64,000 nucleotides of DNA from JAAYDS01 sp012729155 (GCA_036774405.1 DAIPBO010000013.1:24639-88638), one strand, 5' to 3'. Shown: positions 16,376 through 25,596, counted from the stretch's first letter. Made by a program: numbers and translations. Notes: a model not told the origin generated them from the sequence alone.

Positions 16376-17881
16376 ATGGAAATCAAGGTTGAGATCGGTT
16401 CTGTCACCGAGGTATCCACCGAGTTGCTGGTGGTCAATCTATTCGAGGATGTAGGGCAGCCCGGTGGCGCTACGGGCGCTGTCGATGCGGCGCTACAGGG
16501 CGCCATCGCCGACCTGATGGCAGCGGGCGACATCAAAGGCAAAGAAGGCGAGGTGACGCTGCTCTACCCACGCGGTGGCGTTTCTGCCAAACGGGTGCTG
16601 GTGGTGGGTTTGGGCAGGCGCGATGCCTTGAATGTGCATGCGGTGAGACGAGCGGCTGCCGCGGTTGCCCGCAAGGCCCAGGAGTTGGGGATCGAGAGCC
16701 TTTGCACCATCGTACATGGCGCCGGTGCGGGAAACATCGATCCCGAGGGGGCAGCCCAGGCCGTGGTCGAGGGCACCGTGCTGGGAAGCTACCAGTTCAC
16801 GGCCTATCTCACGTGTAATGACGCCATCCGCAAGCCCTTGGCCGGTCTCACGTTGTTGACCCACGACGCGACGTCGTTGCCCGCGCTACAGGCTGGAGCG
16901 ACCGCCGGCAACGCCATCGCAGAGGCAGTGTGCCTGGCACGCGACCTGACCAACCTGCCGGGCAACGATCTGCCGCCCAGCGCTATGGCGGCGAGAGCAC
17001 AAGAGGTGGCTGCGCAGTGCGGTCTGACGTGCACCGTGCTCGACGAGACGCAGATGCAGACCCTCGGGATGGGCTCGCTGCTGGCTGTGGGCAAAGGCAC
17101 CGACCAGCCCAGCCAGTTCATCGTGCTCGAGCATAACGCCGACCGCAGCGATCTCAAGCCCTATGTGGTGGTGGGCAAGGGCATCACGTTCGATTCGGGC
17201 GGTATCTCGCTCAAGCCTGGCCAGGGCATGGAGGCGATGAAGGACGACATGGCCGGCGCGGCTGCCACGCTGGGCATTATGCAGGCGGTGGCGGCCCTCG
17301 ACCTGCCCATCCGCGTGGTGGGCCTCATGCCGTGCGTCGAGAACATGCCCTCTGGCAAAGCCTACCGGCCGGGCGATGTCATCAAGGCCATCAACGGCCG
17401 CACGATCGAGGTGATTAGTACCGACGCCGAGGGGCGCCTCATCCTGGCCGATGCCCTGGGCTATGCGCAACGCTATCAACCCCAGGCGGTGGTCGATCTG
17501 GCCACGCTGACCGGGGCGTGTGTGGTGGCTCTCGGCACGGTGGCCAGCGGCTTGCTGTGCAATGACGATGCCCTGGCGGGCCAGCTCGAGAAGGCGGCTG
17601 GCGAAAGCGGCGAAAAGACCTGGCGCCTGCCCTTGTGGGATGAGTACAAGCAGCAGATCAAGAGCGACGTGGCCGATATCAAGAACTCGGGCGGTCGTGA
17701 GGCCGGCGCCGTCATCGGCGGCATCTTTCTGCAGAACTTTGTCGACTACCCCTGGGCCCATGTGGATATCGCCGGCATGGTCTTTTCGCATCAGGTCGAG
17801 GGCTGGCGGGTGAAGGGCGGCACGGGCTATGGCGTGCGGCTGCTGGTGGCTTGGCTGCGCCAGCAGGCTGTGCAAGCCTAG
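16376..17881 (+). CDS. pepA: Leucyl aminopeptidase (M17)
   Basis: PepA removes N-terminal residues from peptides in the cytoplasm as a hexamer with two metal ions. The 501-residue protein has the M17 active site: Lys268 and Asp273 in VGKGITFDSGG, the Lys280 segment, Asp291 in KDDMAGAA, and Asp350/Glu352/Arg354 in STDAEGRL. The signature is usually NTDAEGRL; Ser replaces Asn here without touching a ligand. A TTG at 16361 is in frame, but the ATG at 16376 with GAGGGA upstream is preferred. It lies directly after an M20 peptidase, which fits a peptide-catabolism pair. Confidence 0.95.
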   Translation: MEIKVEIGSVTEVSTELLVVNLFEDVGQPGGATGAVDAALQGAIADLMAAGDIKGKEGEVTLLYPRGGVSAKRVLVVGLGRRDALNVHAVRRAAAAVARKAQELGIESLCTIVHGAGAGNIDPEGAAQAVVEGTVLGSYQFTAYLTCNDAIRKPLAGLTLLTHDATSLPALQAGATAGNAIAEAVCLARDLTNLPGNDLPPSAMAARAQEVAAQCGLTCTVLDETQMQTLGMGSLLAVGKGTDQPSQFIVLEHNADRSDLKPYVVVGKGITFDSGGISLKPGQGMEAMKDDMAGAAATLGIMQAVAALDLPIRVVGLMPCVENMPSGKAYRPGDVIKAINGRTIEVISTDAEGRLILADALGYAQRYQPQAVVDLATLTGACVVALGTVASGLLCNDDALAGQLEKAAGESGEKTWRLPLWDEYKQQIKSDVADIKNSGGREAGAVIGGIFLQNFVDYPWAHVDIAGMVFSHQVEGWRVKGGTGYGVRLLVAWLRQQAVQA

Positions 17882-17901
17882 GGGCCAACAGAGGGGCGCG
17901 C

Positions 17902-18510
17902 ATGAACTCTGGGCTGCGCAATGGGCTGCTGGCGGCGGCCGTTACGGCGGCCGCAGGTGGGGGACTCTGGTGGCTGCAGCGCCATGCCGAGCCCCGGGGG
18001 GTAGAGATTGTGCCGCCGCCTACGCCATCGCTGATGGCGCCCACCGCCACGCCCACCAGCGCGCCGTTGGTGGTGCATGTGGCGGGTGCAGTGCGGGCAC
18101 CCGGCGTGTATGCGTTGCCGCCTGGTGCCCGGGTGATCGACGCCGTTACGGCTGCTGGTGGCCTGAACGACGAGGCCGACCTGGATCAGGTCAACCTGGC
18201 CGACCATCTGCAAGATGCCATGCGGCTCTATATACCGGCGCAAGACGAGCAGGCGCCGCAGGCGCCCACCCCTATCCCAGCGCGCAGCAGCGGTCTCGAT
18301 CTGCAGCTCAATGGCGGATTGATCCAGATCAACCGTGCGTCACAGGCCGAGCTAGAAACGTTGCCGCACATCGGCCCGGCCCTGGCGGAGCGCATCATTG
18401 CCTACCGCGAGGCCAACGGCCCCTTTGCCCAGATCGAGGATCTCAAACGGGTGTCGGGCATCGGCGACAAGACCTTTGCCGACCTGCAAAATCTGATCAC
18501 TGTAGACTAA
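17902..18510 (+). CDS. comEA: ComEA-like DNA-binding protein (SLBB + HhH)
   Basis: ComEA is a membrane-anchored DNA receptor for transformation. The 202-residue protein has an N-terminal hydrophobic anchor (about 8-26), a Pro/Thr-rich spacer, an SLBB domain (VVHVAGAVRAPGVYALPPGAR, 57-77 onward) and a C-terminal pair of helix-hairpin-helix motifs (INRASQAELETLPHIGPA 143-160; LKRVSGIGDKTFADL 181-195). This is the full ComEA layout. No comEC lies next to it, which is unusual, because the two are often adjacent. The ATG is 20 bp after pepA. Whether the organism is transformable is not shown. Confidence 0.88.
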   Translation: MNSGLRNGLLAAAVTAAAGGGLWWLQRHAEPRGVEIVPPPTPSLMAPTATPTSAPLVVHVAGAVRAPGVYALPPGARVIDAVTAAGGLNDEADLDQVNLADHLQDAMRLYIPAQDEQAPQAPTPIPARSSGLDLQLNGGLIQINRASQAELETLPHIGPALAERIIAYREANGPFAQIEDLKRVSGIGDKTFADLQNLITVD

Positions 18511-18519
18511 GGAGTCATC

Positions 18520-19263
18520 ATGAAAGCCGAAGTCGTCCTGACCGTATCCGAATCCAAGCGCCTCATCGCCAGGGGCGTGGCCGCCATCCCCTACATACAA
18601 GAGCGCCTAGAGAAGGGCATCATCGTCGTCAATACCGGCAGCACCAATGGCGCGATCTACGAAGAGCTCACCGGCCTCAGCATCGATAAGCGTGCCTACC
18701 TCACCGGCCGCACTACCCCCGCCAGCCACAAGGGCAGTTGGCCGGTCGAGCCGATGGGCGATCTGGTGCTGGTGAACGGCGAGCCCGATCTCTCACTCGA
18801 TCGTTTCTCGGCCCTCGAAAAGATGCGCCCCGGCGACGTATTCATCAAGGGCGCCAACGCCCTCAACTATGCCGCGCGTGTGGCGGGCATCAGCATTGGG
18901 CACCCCAAGGGGGGCACCATCGGTGGGGCCATCGGCACCATCTATGGCCGCAAGCTGCGACTGTTGATCCCCGTGGGCCTTGAGAAAGAGATCCCAGGGG
19001 ATATCGTCGAGGCCAGCGAGATGGTGGCGGCCGAGGATGAGGCGCTGACGCCGATCCTATCGCTCTGGCCGGTCTATGGCGACATCTTTACCGAGATCGA
19101 AGCCTTCTTGGCGCTGACGGGCGCCACAGCCACACCGGTGGCCGCGGGCGGCATCGCCGGCGCCGAGGGCGCCCTGCGCTTGCTGTTGACGGGCGAGCCC
19201 AAACAGGTGCGCGAGGCGCTGGCGCTGGCCAAGAGCGTTCAGGGCGAGCCGCAGCTCATCTAG
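18520..19263 (+). CDS. Conserved protein of unknown function (247 residues)
   Basis: I do not recognise this family. The protein is soluble, without a signal peptide or membrane helix. Visible features are IIVVNTGSTNGAIYEELTG (33-51), a KGANALNY segment near 110, and a glycine-rich stretch GHPKGGTIGGAIGTIYG (about 127-143) that looks like a phosphate- or nucleotide-binding loop. LLIPVGLEKEIPGDI follows. The C-terminal half ends with a TPVAAGGIAGAEGALRLLLTGE segment. The compact motifs and clean start (GGAG before the ATG) make it a real gene, probably an enzyme. It is 9 bp after comEA and 17 bp before the UvsE gene, inside the long operon. Confidence 0.7.
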   Translation: MKAEVVLTVSESKRLIARGVAAIPYIQERLEKGIIVVNTGSTNGAIYEELTGLSIDKRAYLTGRTTPASHKGSWPVEPMGDLVLVNGEPDLSLDRFSALEKMRPGDVFIKGANALNYAARVAGISIGHPKGGTIGGAIGTIYGRKLRLLIPVGLEKEIPGDIVEASEMVAAEDEALTPILSLWPVYGDIFTEIEAFLALTGATATPVAAGGIAGAEGALRLLLTGEPKQVREALALAKSVQGEPQLI

Positions 19264-19280
19264 CAACAAGGGGTGGCGCC

Positions 19281-20210
19281 ATGCGCCTGGGGTTCTCTGT
19301 CCGCGTGCTGGGCGTGCCGGATCTGCCGGCGTGCGATCCGCGCCCAGACGCGGGCTCGGTCAGCACGAGCCTGGCCTATCTGCGCGACATCCTGCTCTAT
19401 CTGCGCGCCAATCAGATTCGCTTTTACCGGATGCACACGGCCCTGGTGCCTTTGCCCCTATCAGCTGATGCGGTTACCCTTGAGGCCGAGCTGCAACACG
19501 CCCATGCCCTGGCGGCCGATGTAGCCCGTCTGGCTGCCGAGGACGGGGTGCGACTGACCTTTCACCCTTACAGTGCAGTGGTACTGAACGCGCCTCAAGA
19601 CGAGCAGTACATCCTGGCGCTTTCGCGGTTGGCTGCGCTTGTTGCCTGGCTCGACGGCCTCGAGCTGGGGCCCGAGGCGGTGGTGGTGCTGCACGTGGGC
19701 GGCGTGTACGACGATCCGGTAGCCTCGCTGGAGCGCTTTGTGCGGCGCTACGAGGCACTGCCGCCGGCCGTGCGCCGCCGCGTGGTGCTCGAGAACGATG
19801 ATCGTCGCTATGACTGGGCCGACGCCTGGCGCGCCCACAACCGCTGCGGCGTGCCCCTGGTGCTCGATGTGCTGCACCATCAGGTGCTCAATCGACAGCG
19901 CATCCCCCTGCGCGATGCCCTGGCCGCTGCCTTGACCACGTGGCCCGCCGGCGTCACCCCCAAGCTCCACTTCAGCACGCCCCGCACCGATGTGCGCTCG
20001 CTCGAGGGCTCGGGTCGGCTCAAAGTGCCCACCTGGAGCGAGCACGCCGATTTCTGCAACCCATTTGCCTTTATCGACCTGCTCGTTCAGCTCGATGGCC
20101 TGCCTGATGCCGACCTAATGCTCGAGACCAAGGCGCGTGATGTGGCCCTGCTCAAGCTGCGCGAAGATGTGGCCCGCTTTGCGCCCGAACGGCGCACCAG
20201 TCTGCTGTGA
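19281..20210 (+). CDS. uvsE: UV damage endonuclease (UvdE/UvsE family)
   Basis: UvdE-type enzymes nick DNA 5' of UV photoproducts, using a TIM barrel with a metal cluster. The 309-residue protein has the expected order: start MRLGFSVRVLG, the IRFYRMHTALVPL segment, TFHPYSAVVLNAP with the HP metal ligand (family HPGQY), LHVGGVYDDP, LENDDRRYDW, LVLDVLHHQVLN and LHFSTPR. The second His of the HPGQY motif region is kept, while GQ is replaced by YS. The ATG at 19281 is 17 bp after the unknown gene. The next gene starts 10 bp downstream. A repair gene inside a peptide/sugar operon is unexpected, so its co-regulation is probably incidental. Confidence 0.88.
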   Translation: MRLGFSVRVLGVPDLPACDPRPDAGSVSTSLAYLRDILLYLRANQIRFYRMHTALVPLPLSADAVTLEAELQHAHALAADVARLAAEDGVRLTFHPYSAVVLNAPQDEQYILALSRLAALVAWLDGLELGPEAVVVLHVGGVYDDPVASLERFVRRYEALPPAVRRRVVLENDDRRYDWADAWRAHNRCGVPLVLDVLHHQVLNRQRIPLRDALAAALTTWPAGVTPKLHFSTPRTDVRSLEGSGRLKVPTWSEHADFCNPFAFIDLLVQLDGLPDADLMLETKARDVALLKLREDVARFAPERRTSLL

Positions 20211-20220
20211 GGCGAACCGC

Positions 20221-21117
20221 ATGGTAGAACCTTGGAGCGGTGTTTTCGCAATTCCCATGACGCCCTTTGACGGGCAAGACCGTATCGACCAGGAGGCGCT
20301 GCGCGCCGAGATCGAGTTCTGCGTGGGCTGCGGCGTGGGCGGTCTCGTCACGCCGGTGATGGTGAGCGAGTTCTTTGTCCTCTCAGAGGCCGAGCGCCGC
20401 CTGATGGTGCGCATCCCCGTAGAACAGGCCGCTGGCCGCGTGCCCGTGGTGGGCAATTGCGCCGCTGCCAACACGCCTCTGGCCGTAGAGTATGCCCGCT
20501 ACTGTCAAGAGGTGGGCGTGGATGCGGTCATTGCCATGCCGCCCTACATCGGCAAGGCCGATTTCGCCACAGTGCGTGCCTACTATCAGGCCATCTCCGA
20601 TGAGGTGGACATGCCTGTATGGATCCAGAACGCCGGTGTGGCCGCGCTCTCTCCTGAGCAGGTGGTGCAGCTCTGCGAAGAGGTCGAGCACGTCTGCTGG
20701 GTCAAAGAAGAGGTCGCTCCCAGCACCCATAGCATCGGCCACCTGGTGCGCCGTGCACCGCCGGCGGTGCACGGCGTGATGGGCGGTAGCGCCGGCCGCT
20801 ATGTGATCACCGAGTGGGCGCGAGGATCGCGCGGCATCGTCATTGCCTGCGAGATCGCCGATGTGATGCAGGCCATCTGGAACCTGCTCGAGGCGGGCGA
20901 TAAAGACGCCGCTGGCGATCTCTTTGAGCACGCGCTGCCGGCGATCGATCTCGAAGGGCTGATGGGCATGGCCTTTGCCAAAGAGATCATGATGCGCCGC
21001 GGCGTGTTCACCAACCATCGCGTGCGTCTGCAGAGCCGTCCGCTCGACGCCGACGACCTGCGAGAGATCGACCGTGTGTGGGAGCGTTTGCAGCCACACC
21101 TCTTGTGGCATATCTGA
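20221..21117 (+). CDS. Dihydrodipicolinate synthase-family lyase/aldolase
   Basis: The 298-residue protein is a class I aldolase of the DapA/NanA family. The opening SGVFAIPMTPFDG, the Tyr of AMPPYIGKAD and the Schiff-base lysine in CWVKEEVAP are all present. The usual GTTGE motif is replaced by LVTPVMVSEFF, which argues against true DapA. Members with this pattern often act on 2-keto-3-deoxy sugar acids. It is directly followed by an enolase-superfamily gene, and dehydratase-aldolase pairs of that kind degrade acid sugars; that role is inferred. The ATG at 20221 follows GAGGCGAACCGC and gives the family-length protein. Confidence 0.85.
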   Translation: MVEPWSGVFAIPMTPFDGQDRIDQEALRAEIEFCVGCGVGGLVTPVMVSEFFVLSEAERRLMVRIPVEQAAGRVPVVGNCAAANTPLAVEYARYCQEVGVDAVIAMPPYIGKADFATVRAYYQAISDEVDMPVWIQNAGVAALSPEQVVQLCEEVEHVCWVKEEVAPSTHSIGHLVRRAPPAVHGVMGGSAGRYVITEWARGSRGIVIACEIADVMQAIWNLLEAGDKDAAGDLFEHALPAIDLEGLMGMAFAKEIMMRRGVFTNHRVRLQSRPLDADDLREIDRVWERLQPHLLWHI

Positions 21118-21131
21118 CGATCAGAGGAAGG

Positions 21132-22451
21132 ATGCGCACTGTGTCTGAACCGAGTGCGATCGAACGTGCCGAGAACGCCGTCAACACCTATTCGCGCCCC
21201 TCGCAGCTCAAGATCACCGATCTGCGTATGGCGGTGGTGGCAGCCAACTATGACTATCCACTGATCCGCATCGACACCAACCAGGGCATCTATGGTCTGG
21301 GCGAGGTGCGCGATGCGGGCCACAAGGAGAACGCGCTGCAGTTCAAGAGCATGCTCGTAGGGCAGAACCCCTGCAACATCGACATGCTATTCAGCGCCAT
21401 CAAGCCGTTTGGCAACTGGGGGCGCGAGGGCGGCGGCGTTTCGGGCATCGAAATCGCCCTGTGGGACCTGATCGGCAAGGCCTATGGCGTGCCCTGCTGG
21501 CAGTTTCTGGGGGGCAAGTATCGCGACAAGGTGCGCATCTATGCCGACACGCCTCAGCCGCAAGCGCCCACGCCCGAGGGCTATGCCGAGCGCGTCAAGG
21601 GGCGTTTCGAGTTGGGGCTCACCTTTGTCAAGTTCGATGTGGGCATTCATCTGCTGCGCGACGTAAGCGGCGCGCTGGTCGGCTCGCGTTCGCCCTATGA
21701 CTTGCCCATCGGCCATGCCGCCAGGCGCCAGGCCAAAGGGCTGGTGGGCGCCCAGGTGACCGATCGCGGTCTCGCGCGTCTGAGCGAGATTGTGGCGGCC
21801 GTCCGCCAGGCCGTGGGGCCCGAGCTGCCACTGGCCATCGACCACTTTGGGCCCATCTCGGTCAAAGACGCCATTCGCATCGGCAACGCCCTCGAGCCCT
21901 ATAGCCTCTCGTGGCTCGAAGACATGCTGCCCTGGACCGATGTCGAGGGCAACCGCCTCGTCACGCGCGCCATCAATACGCCAACGCTCAACGGAGAAGA
22001 TATCTACCTGCTCGAGGGCTGGCGCGAGATGATCGAGCAACGCGCCATCGACATCATCCAGCCCGATCTGCTCACGGCGGGTGGCATGCTCGAGACGAAA
22101 CGGATCGCCGACTATGGCGAGGCCCACGGCCTGCCCACGGTGCTGCATTGTGCCAGCTCTCCCATCGGGTTTATGGCCAACGTGCACTGCGCTGCGGCGA
22201 CGTCGAGCTTTATCGCTCTCGAAAGTCACTGGCTCGATCTGCCTTTCTGGCTCGACCTGGCCACTGGCCTCGATCAGCCGCTCATCCAGGATGGCTATGT
22301 GACTGTGCCCGACAAGCCGGGCCTGGGCGTCGACCTCAATCTCGAAGCGGTGGAAGCCAATCTGCGCTGGCCTGGCCTGTTTGAGCCCACCTCTGCGTGG
22401 GATTATCCCAAGCTGGGTTTCTGGCAGCCCGACCGTCGCTGGGATCGCTAG
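21132..22451 (+). CDS. Enolase-superfamily enzyme (mandelate racemase/muconate lactonizing group)
   Basis: The protein (439 residues from ATG 21132) has the N-terminal capping domain with IKPFGNWGREGGGVSGIEIALWDL and the barrel metal ligands: Asp in LAIDHFG, Glu in WLEDML, Glu in LNGEDI. The later His is in TVLHCASSP. The catalytic Lys-x-Lys position reads KFD (FVKFDVG), so only the first Lys is kept. That points to a dehydratase with a His base, not a racemase. With the preceding DHDPS-family gene it probably dehydrates a sugar acid. GAGG at 21124-21127 fits the ATG with short spacing. GTG at 21141 (MSEPSAIE) is a good alternative start. Confidence 0.85.
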   Translation: MRTVSEPSAIERAENAVNTYSRPSQLKITDLRMAVVAANYDYPLIRIDTNQGIYGLGEVRDAGHKENALQFKSMLVGQNPCNIDMLFSAIKPFGNWGREGGGVSGIEIALWDLIGKAYGVPCWQFLGGKYRDKVRIYADTPQPQAPTPEGYAERVKGRFELGLTFVKFDVGIHLLRDVSGALVGSRSPYDLPIGHAARRQAKGLVGAQVTDRGLARLSEIVAAVRQAVGPELPLAIDHFGPISVKDAIRIGNALEPYSLSWLEDMLPWTDVEGNRLVTRAINTPTLNGEDIYLLEGWREMIEQRAIDIIQPDLLTAGGMLETKRIADYGEAHGLPTVLHCASSPIGFMANVHCAAATSSFIALESHWLDLPFWLDLATGLDQPLIQDGYVTVPDKPGLGVDLNLEAVEANLRWPGLFEPTSAWDYPKLGFWQPDRRWDR

Positions 22452-22482
22452 GCCACACCCATACGACATCGAGGAGAGCCCT

Positions 22483-23862
22483 ATGGACGTTCGACACAAG
22501 CCGCTCTACCACTATGCGCCGCCGCGCAACTGGATCAACGACCCTAACGGCATGATCCACTGGCAGGGGGTCTATCATCTCTTTTACCAGTACGTGCCCT
22601 TTTCAGCGGGCAACGGTGTCAAGCACTGGGGCCATGCGGTGAGCACCGACCTGGCTCGTTGGTCGCCCCGACCCATAGCGCTCTCACCCACGCCTGGCGG
22701 CCCTGACAAGGATGGGGTGTGGAGCGGCTGCGCCATCGATTGGGATGGGCTGCCGCTCGCCTTTTACACCGGCGTCTTTCCCGAACAGCAGTGTTTGGCT
22801 GTGGGCGACGACACCCTCGAGCGCTGGACCAAATATGATGGCAACCCCATTATCGCCGCGCCACCCGGGGGGCTAGAGGTGACGGGCTTTCGTGACCCCT
22901 GTGTCTGGCGCGAGCCCGACGGCTGGCGCCTTGCCCTGGGCTCGGGGCGCAAAGGCGGCCTTGGGCTGGTGCTCCTCTATCGCTCCGACGATCTGCTGCA
23001 CTGGGAGTATCTGCACCCCCTGTACGAAGGAGAGAGCGCCGAGACGGGCCGGGTGTTCGAGTGCCCGAACTTTTTCGCACTAGGCGGGCAGCATGTGCTG
23101 ATCACCTCGCCCATCCCGCTGGCACGGGCCATCTACTTTGCCGGCGAATACAGCGAGGGTCGCTTTGCGCCGATGCGCTGGGGCGAGGTGGATGCTGGTG
23201 GCGCCCTCTATGCCCCTCAGTACATGATCGATGCGCTCGGACGCCGGCTGCTGATCGGCTGGCTGTGGGAAGAGCGCCCCGAAGTGCAATACATGGCTGC
23301 GGGCTGGTCGGGCGTGATGTCGCTGCCGCGAGTGCTCTCGCTGGCTGACGATGGTGCCCTGTGCAGCGCAGTGGCCCCCGAGGTGGATGCCCTGCGCGAG
23401 GGCGTGCTCCATCAAACCGCGTTGGCGCTTGATGACGAGACCGTGCCCTTGCCGCAGGCCGCGGGCGATGCCATCGAGCTTTGCGCCCACTTTGCGGTGG
23501 GCAGCGCAAGCCAGGTGGGCATCGAGGTGTTGCGCTCACCTGATGGCCAGGAGACCACGCGCCTGGTGTACGATGTGGCCTCTCGCCGCCTGCTGTGCGA
23601 CCGCACCCGCGCCAGCCTAAACGCAGAGACACACCGTGATGTGCGCGGCGACGCGCTCGCGTTGGGCGATGATGGCATGCTCGCGTTGCGCATCTATGTA
23701 GACCGCTCGGTGGTCGAGACCTATGCCAACGAGCGCATCGCGCTGACCTCGCGCGCCTACCCTGAGCGAGGCGACAGCAAGGGTGTGACCGTGTTCGCCG
23801 ATGGCGGCAGAGCCGAGCTGACGGAGCTCACCGTCTGGCGCATGGGCAGTTGTCTAAGGTGA
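22483..23862 (+). CDS. GH32 beta-fructosidase (sucrose-6-phosphate hydrolase/levanase-like)
   Basis: GH32 enzymes hydrolyse beta-fructosides such as sucrose, sucrose phosphate or fructans. The 459-residue protein has the nucleophile Asp20 in WINDPNG (17-23), the transition-state stabiliser in FRDP (136-139) and the acid/base Glu193 in ECP. A five-bladed propeller and a C-terminal beta-sandwich (about 330-459) fit the length. No signal peptide is present, so it is probably cytoplasmic. The ATG follows GAGGAG. It ends the co-directional run that starts at 15009, and its last 9 bp overlap the convergent secreted-protein gene. Confidence 0.92.
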   Translation: MDVRHKPLYHYAPPRNWINDPNGMIHWQGVYHLFYQYVPFSAGNGVKHWGHAVSTDLARWSPRPIALSPTPGGPDKDGVWSGCAIDWDGLPLAFYTGVFPEQQCLAVGDDTLERWTKYDGNPIIAAPPGGLEVTGFRDPCVWREPDGWRLALGSGRKGGLGLVLLYRSDDLLHWEYLHPLYEGESAETGRVFECPNFFALGGQHVLITSPIPLARAIYFAGEYSEGRFAPMRWGEVDAGGALYAPQYMIDALGRRLLIGWLWEERPEVQYMAAGWSGVMSLPRVLSLADDGALCSAVAPEVDALREGVLHQTALALDDETVPLPQAAGDAIELCAHFAVGSASQVGIEVLRSPDGQETTRLVYDVASRRLLCDRTRASLNAETHRDVRGDALALGDDGMLALRIYVDRSVVETYANERIALTSRAYPERGDSKGVTVFADGGRAELTELTVWRMGSCLR

Positions 23863-25596
23863 GCCCAGCAAGAGGGGCAGCATCACCGCCTGGCCAACCT
23901 TGAGATAGACCCACAGCGCAGCTGGCGATTGCGTCGTGTCATTGGTGCTGATCGCCAGTTGCGCCACATTCCATCCTGGCTGGGCCAGGGCGGTGTCGAG
24001 ACGCAGCAACAGAGGCACGCTATCGCCGGCGGCTACGGTGCCGCTGCTCGGCTCGATGTCGATCCAGGGTCGGCCGGCAGTATCCAGCTCAAAGGACAGC
24101 ACACCAGCGCCGTCGTTGGCGATGACGCCCACAATCGTATGAACGCCAGGCGCTTCGATCACCACACGCTCAGGCGAGATGCGTAGCCTTGGGGTGGCAT
24201 AGACCATCGCAACATCGACGACCATGCGTTCCTGGGACGACAGGTGGACCGTCTCGTGTTGCTGGGCATAGCCGAGCCTGCTAAAGGTCACCGTATAGTC
24301 GCCGGGCGAGAGCCAGAGGCTGTAGGCGCCCCGCGCGTCAGTTGTGTCGATATGCGGTCCCGCCGCGCCTGCTCTGGCGCTCACCTCGACGCCCATCAGC
24401 GGCCCGCCGGGCAAGTCGCTGGTGATCGTCCCACTGAGGCGGCCCGTGCTGAGGTCTACCAGAGCTGCAGCCTCGACCGGCACCGCCAGCATGCTCAGGG
24501 TTGAATCGCCACTGACAAGCCTGATCTCTCCGCGGTACACCCTGGGCGTGAGAGCGGCCGCGAGATCGATCTGGACGGTCGCATCCAGCGTCTCGCCGGG
24601 GGCCAGGTTCGCCTCGCTCGGCTCGACTCGCAGCCATGCGGCGCGTTCGCCGCACAGCCAGATGATGGCCGCTTGCAGCAGCGCGTCCAGGTCGCTGCTA
24701 GCCCAGTTCCCGTGGCATAGCTGCTGATTGATGGCGACAACGTCGTCGGTGGCGGCCACATAGGGCACATCTGTACCCGCGAAGACGGCCGGCACCGACA
24801 CGCCGGGACGTGCGGACGTGTTCAGTGCCTGTGAGGGGGTCATATCGTTGAGGCCTGCCGCCAGCGCGTGCTCGGCGTCGATCACCGTCACCTGTAGCGG
24901 GCCGGGTAATAGTGTCGCCGCGGGGAGCAACGGGGCATGACCGCGGTCGAAATAGGGACCAGAGAGGCCCCAGTCTGTAGCCTGGGCCACCAGCAACGTC
25001 TCGATGACCTTGCCGCCGAGCTCGATATAGCCAGCCAACGCCTGGCTCAGGGCGGCAGGAGACAGGCCAGCGCTCTGCCAGAGCGTGGCGTTACCCACCA
25101 GCACCACATCGTAGGGCAGCAGGTCGTTGCTAGAGGGCGTGCCCGCGGTGGAATCCCACACGGTCCAGGTGACGTCAGCGAGGCCATCGAGCACGCTGCG
25201 CAACGCAGCGAGGTTGGCATCGGTGTCAGGCGTCACTACCAGGAGGCGGTACGGCGGGGTCGCCCCCAGCACAGTGGTGCTAGGGTCGCCGCGGTTGGCG
25301 GCATCGAGGTAGAGATGCACTTTGGTTGCGCCGGTGTTGGTCACCTGTAGCGTCTGAGTGGCAGTCTGCGCCAGGGGCAGCGCCAGCACGATCTCTTGCG
25401 GTGCAACAGCGAGGGTGTCAGTGGTCTGGGCTAAGGACGACGTGTGGGGCGAGCAGCCTGCCTTGACGGCGCCACTCTCTTGGCTCAACCTGATGGCGAG
25501 AGCCACAGGAGCGCTGTGGCTCTCAGCCACGGTGGCGCAAGGCAGCATGAGCGCCGCGATGAGCAGGAGCGCACAGGGCTTTGCTGATCTGAACAT
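23854..25596 (-). CDS. Secreted protein with CarboxypepD-type and Ig-like domains
   Basis: The 580-residue protein has a signal peptide (MFRSAKP, then a hydrophobic run to about residue 24). A beta-rich domain resembling the ThuA/glutamine-amidotransferase-like fold follows (PYRLLVVTPDTDAN, LGGKVIETLL, about 115-310). Then come an Ig-like repeat (LRVEPSEANLAPGETLDATV), a carboxypeptidase regulatory-like module (GRLSGTITSDLPGGPLMGVEV, GAYSLWLSPGDYTVTF) and a last Ig-like repeat. It has no catalytic motif that I can assign and no C-terminal anchor. A promoter lies at 25654-25625. It is divergent from the Nif3-like gene. Confidence 0.75.
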   Translation of the reverse strand: MFRSAKPCALLLIAALMLPCATVAESHSAPVALAIRLSQESGAVKAGCSPHTSSLAQTTDTLAVAPQEIVLALPLAQTATQTLQVTNTGATKVHLYLDAANRGDPSTTVLGATPPYRLLVVTPDTDANLAALRSVLDGLADVTWTVWDSTAGTPSSNDLLPYDVVLVGNATLWQSAGLSPAALSQALAGYIELGGKVIETLLVAQATDWGLSGPYFDRGHAPLLPAATLLPGPLQVTVIDAEHALAAGLNDMTPSQALNTSARPGVSVPAVFAGTDVPYVAATDDVVAINQQLCHGNWASSDLDALLQAAIIWLCGERAAWLRVEPSEANLAPGETLDATVQIDLAAALTPRVYRGEIRLVSGDSTLSMLAVPVEAAALVDLSTGRLSGTITSDLPGGPLMGVEVSARAGAAGPHIDTTDARGAYSLWLSPGDYTVTFSRLGYAQQHETVHLSSQERMVVDVAMVYATPRLRISPERVVIEAPGVHTIVGVIANDGAGVLSFELDTAGRPWIDIEPSSGTVAAGDSVPLLLRLDTALAQPGWNVAQLAISTNDTTQSPAALWVYLKVGQAVMLPLLLGSP

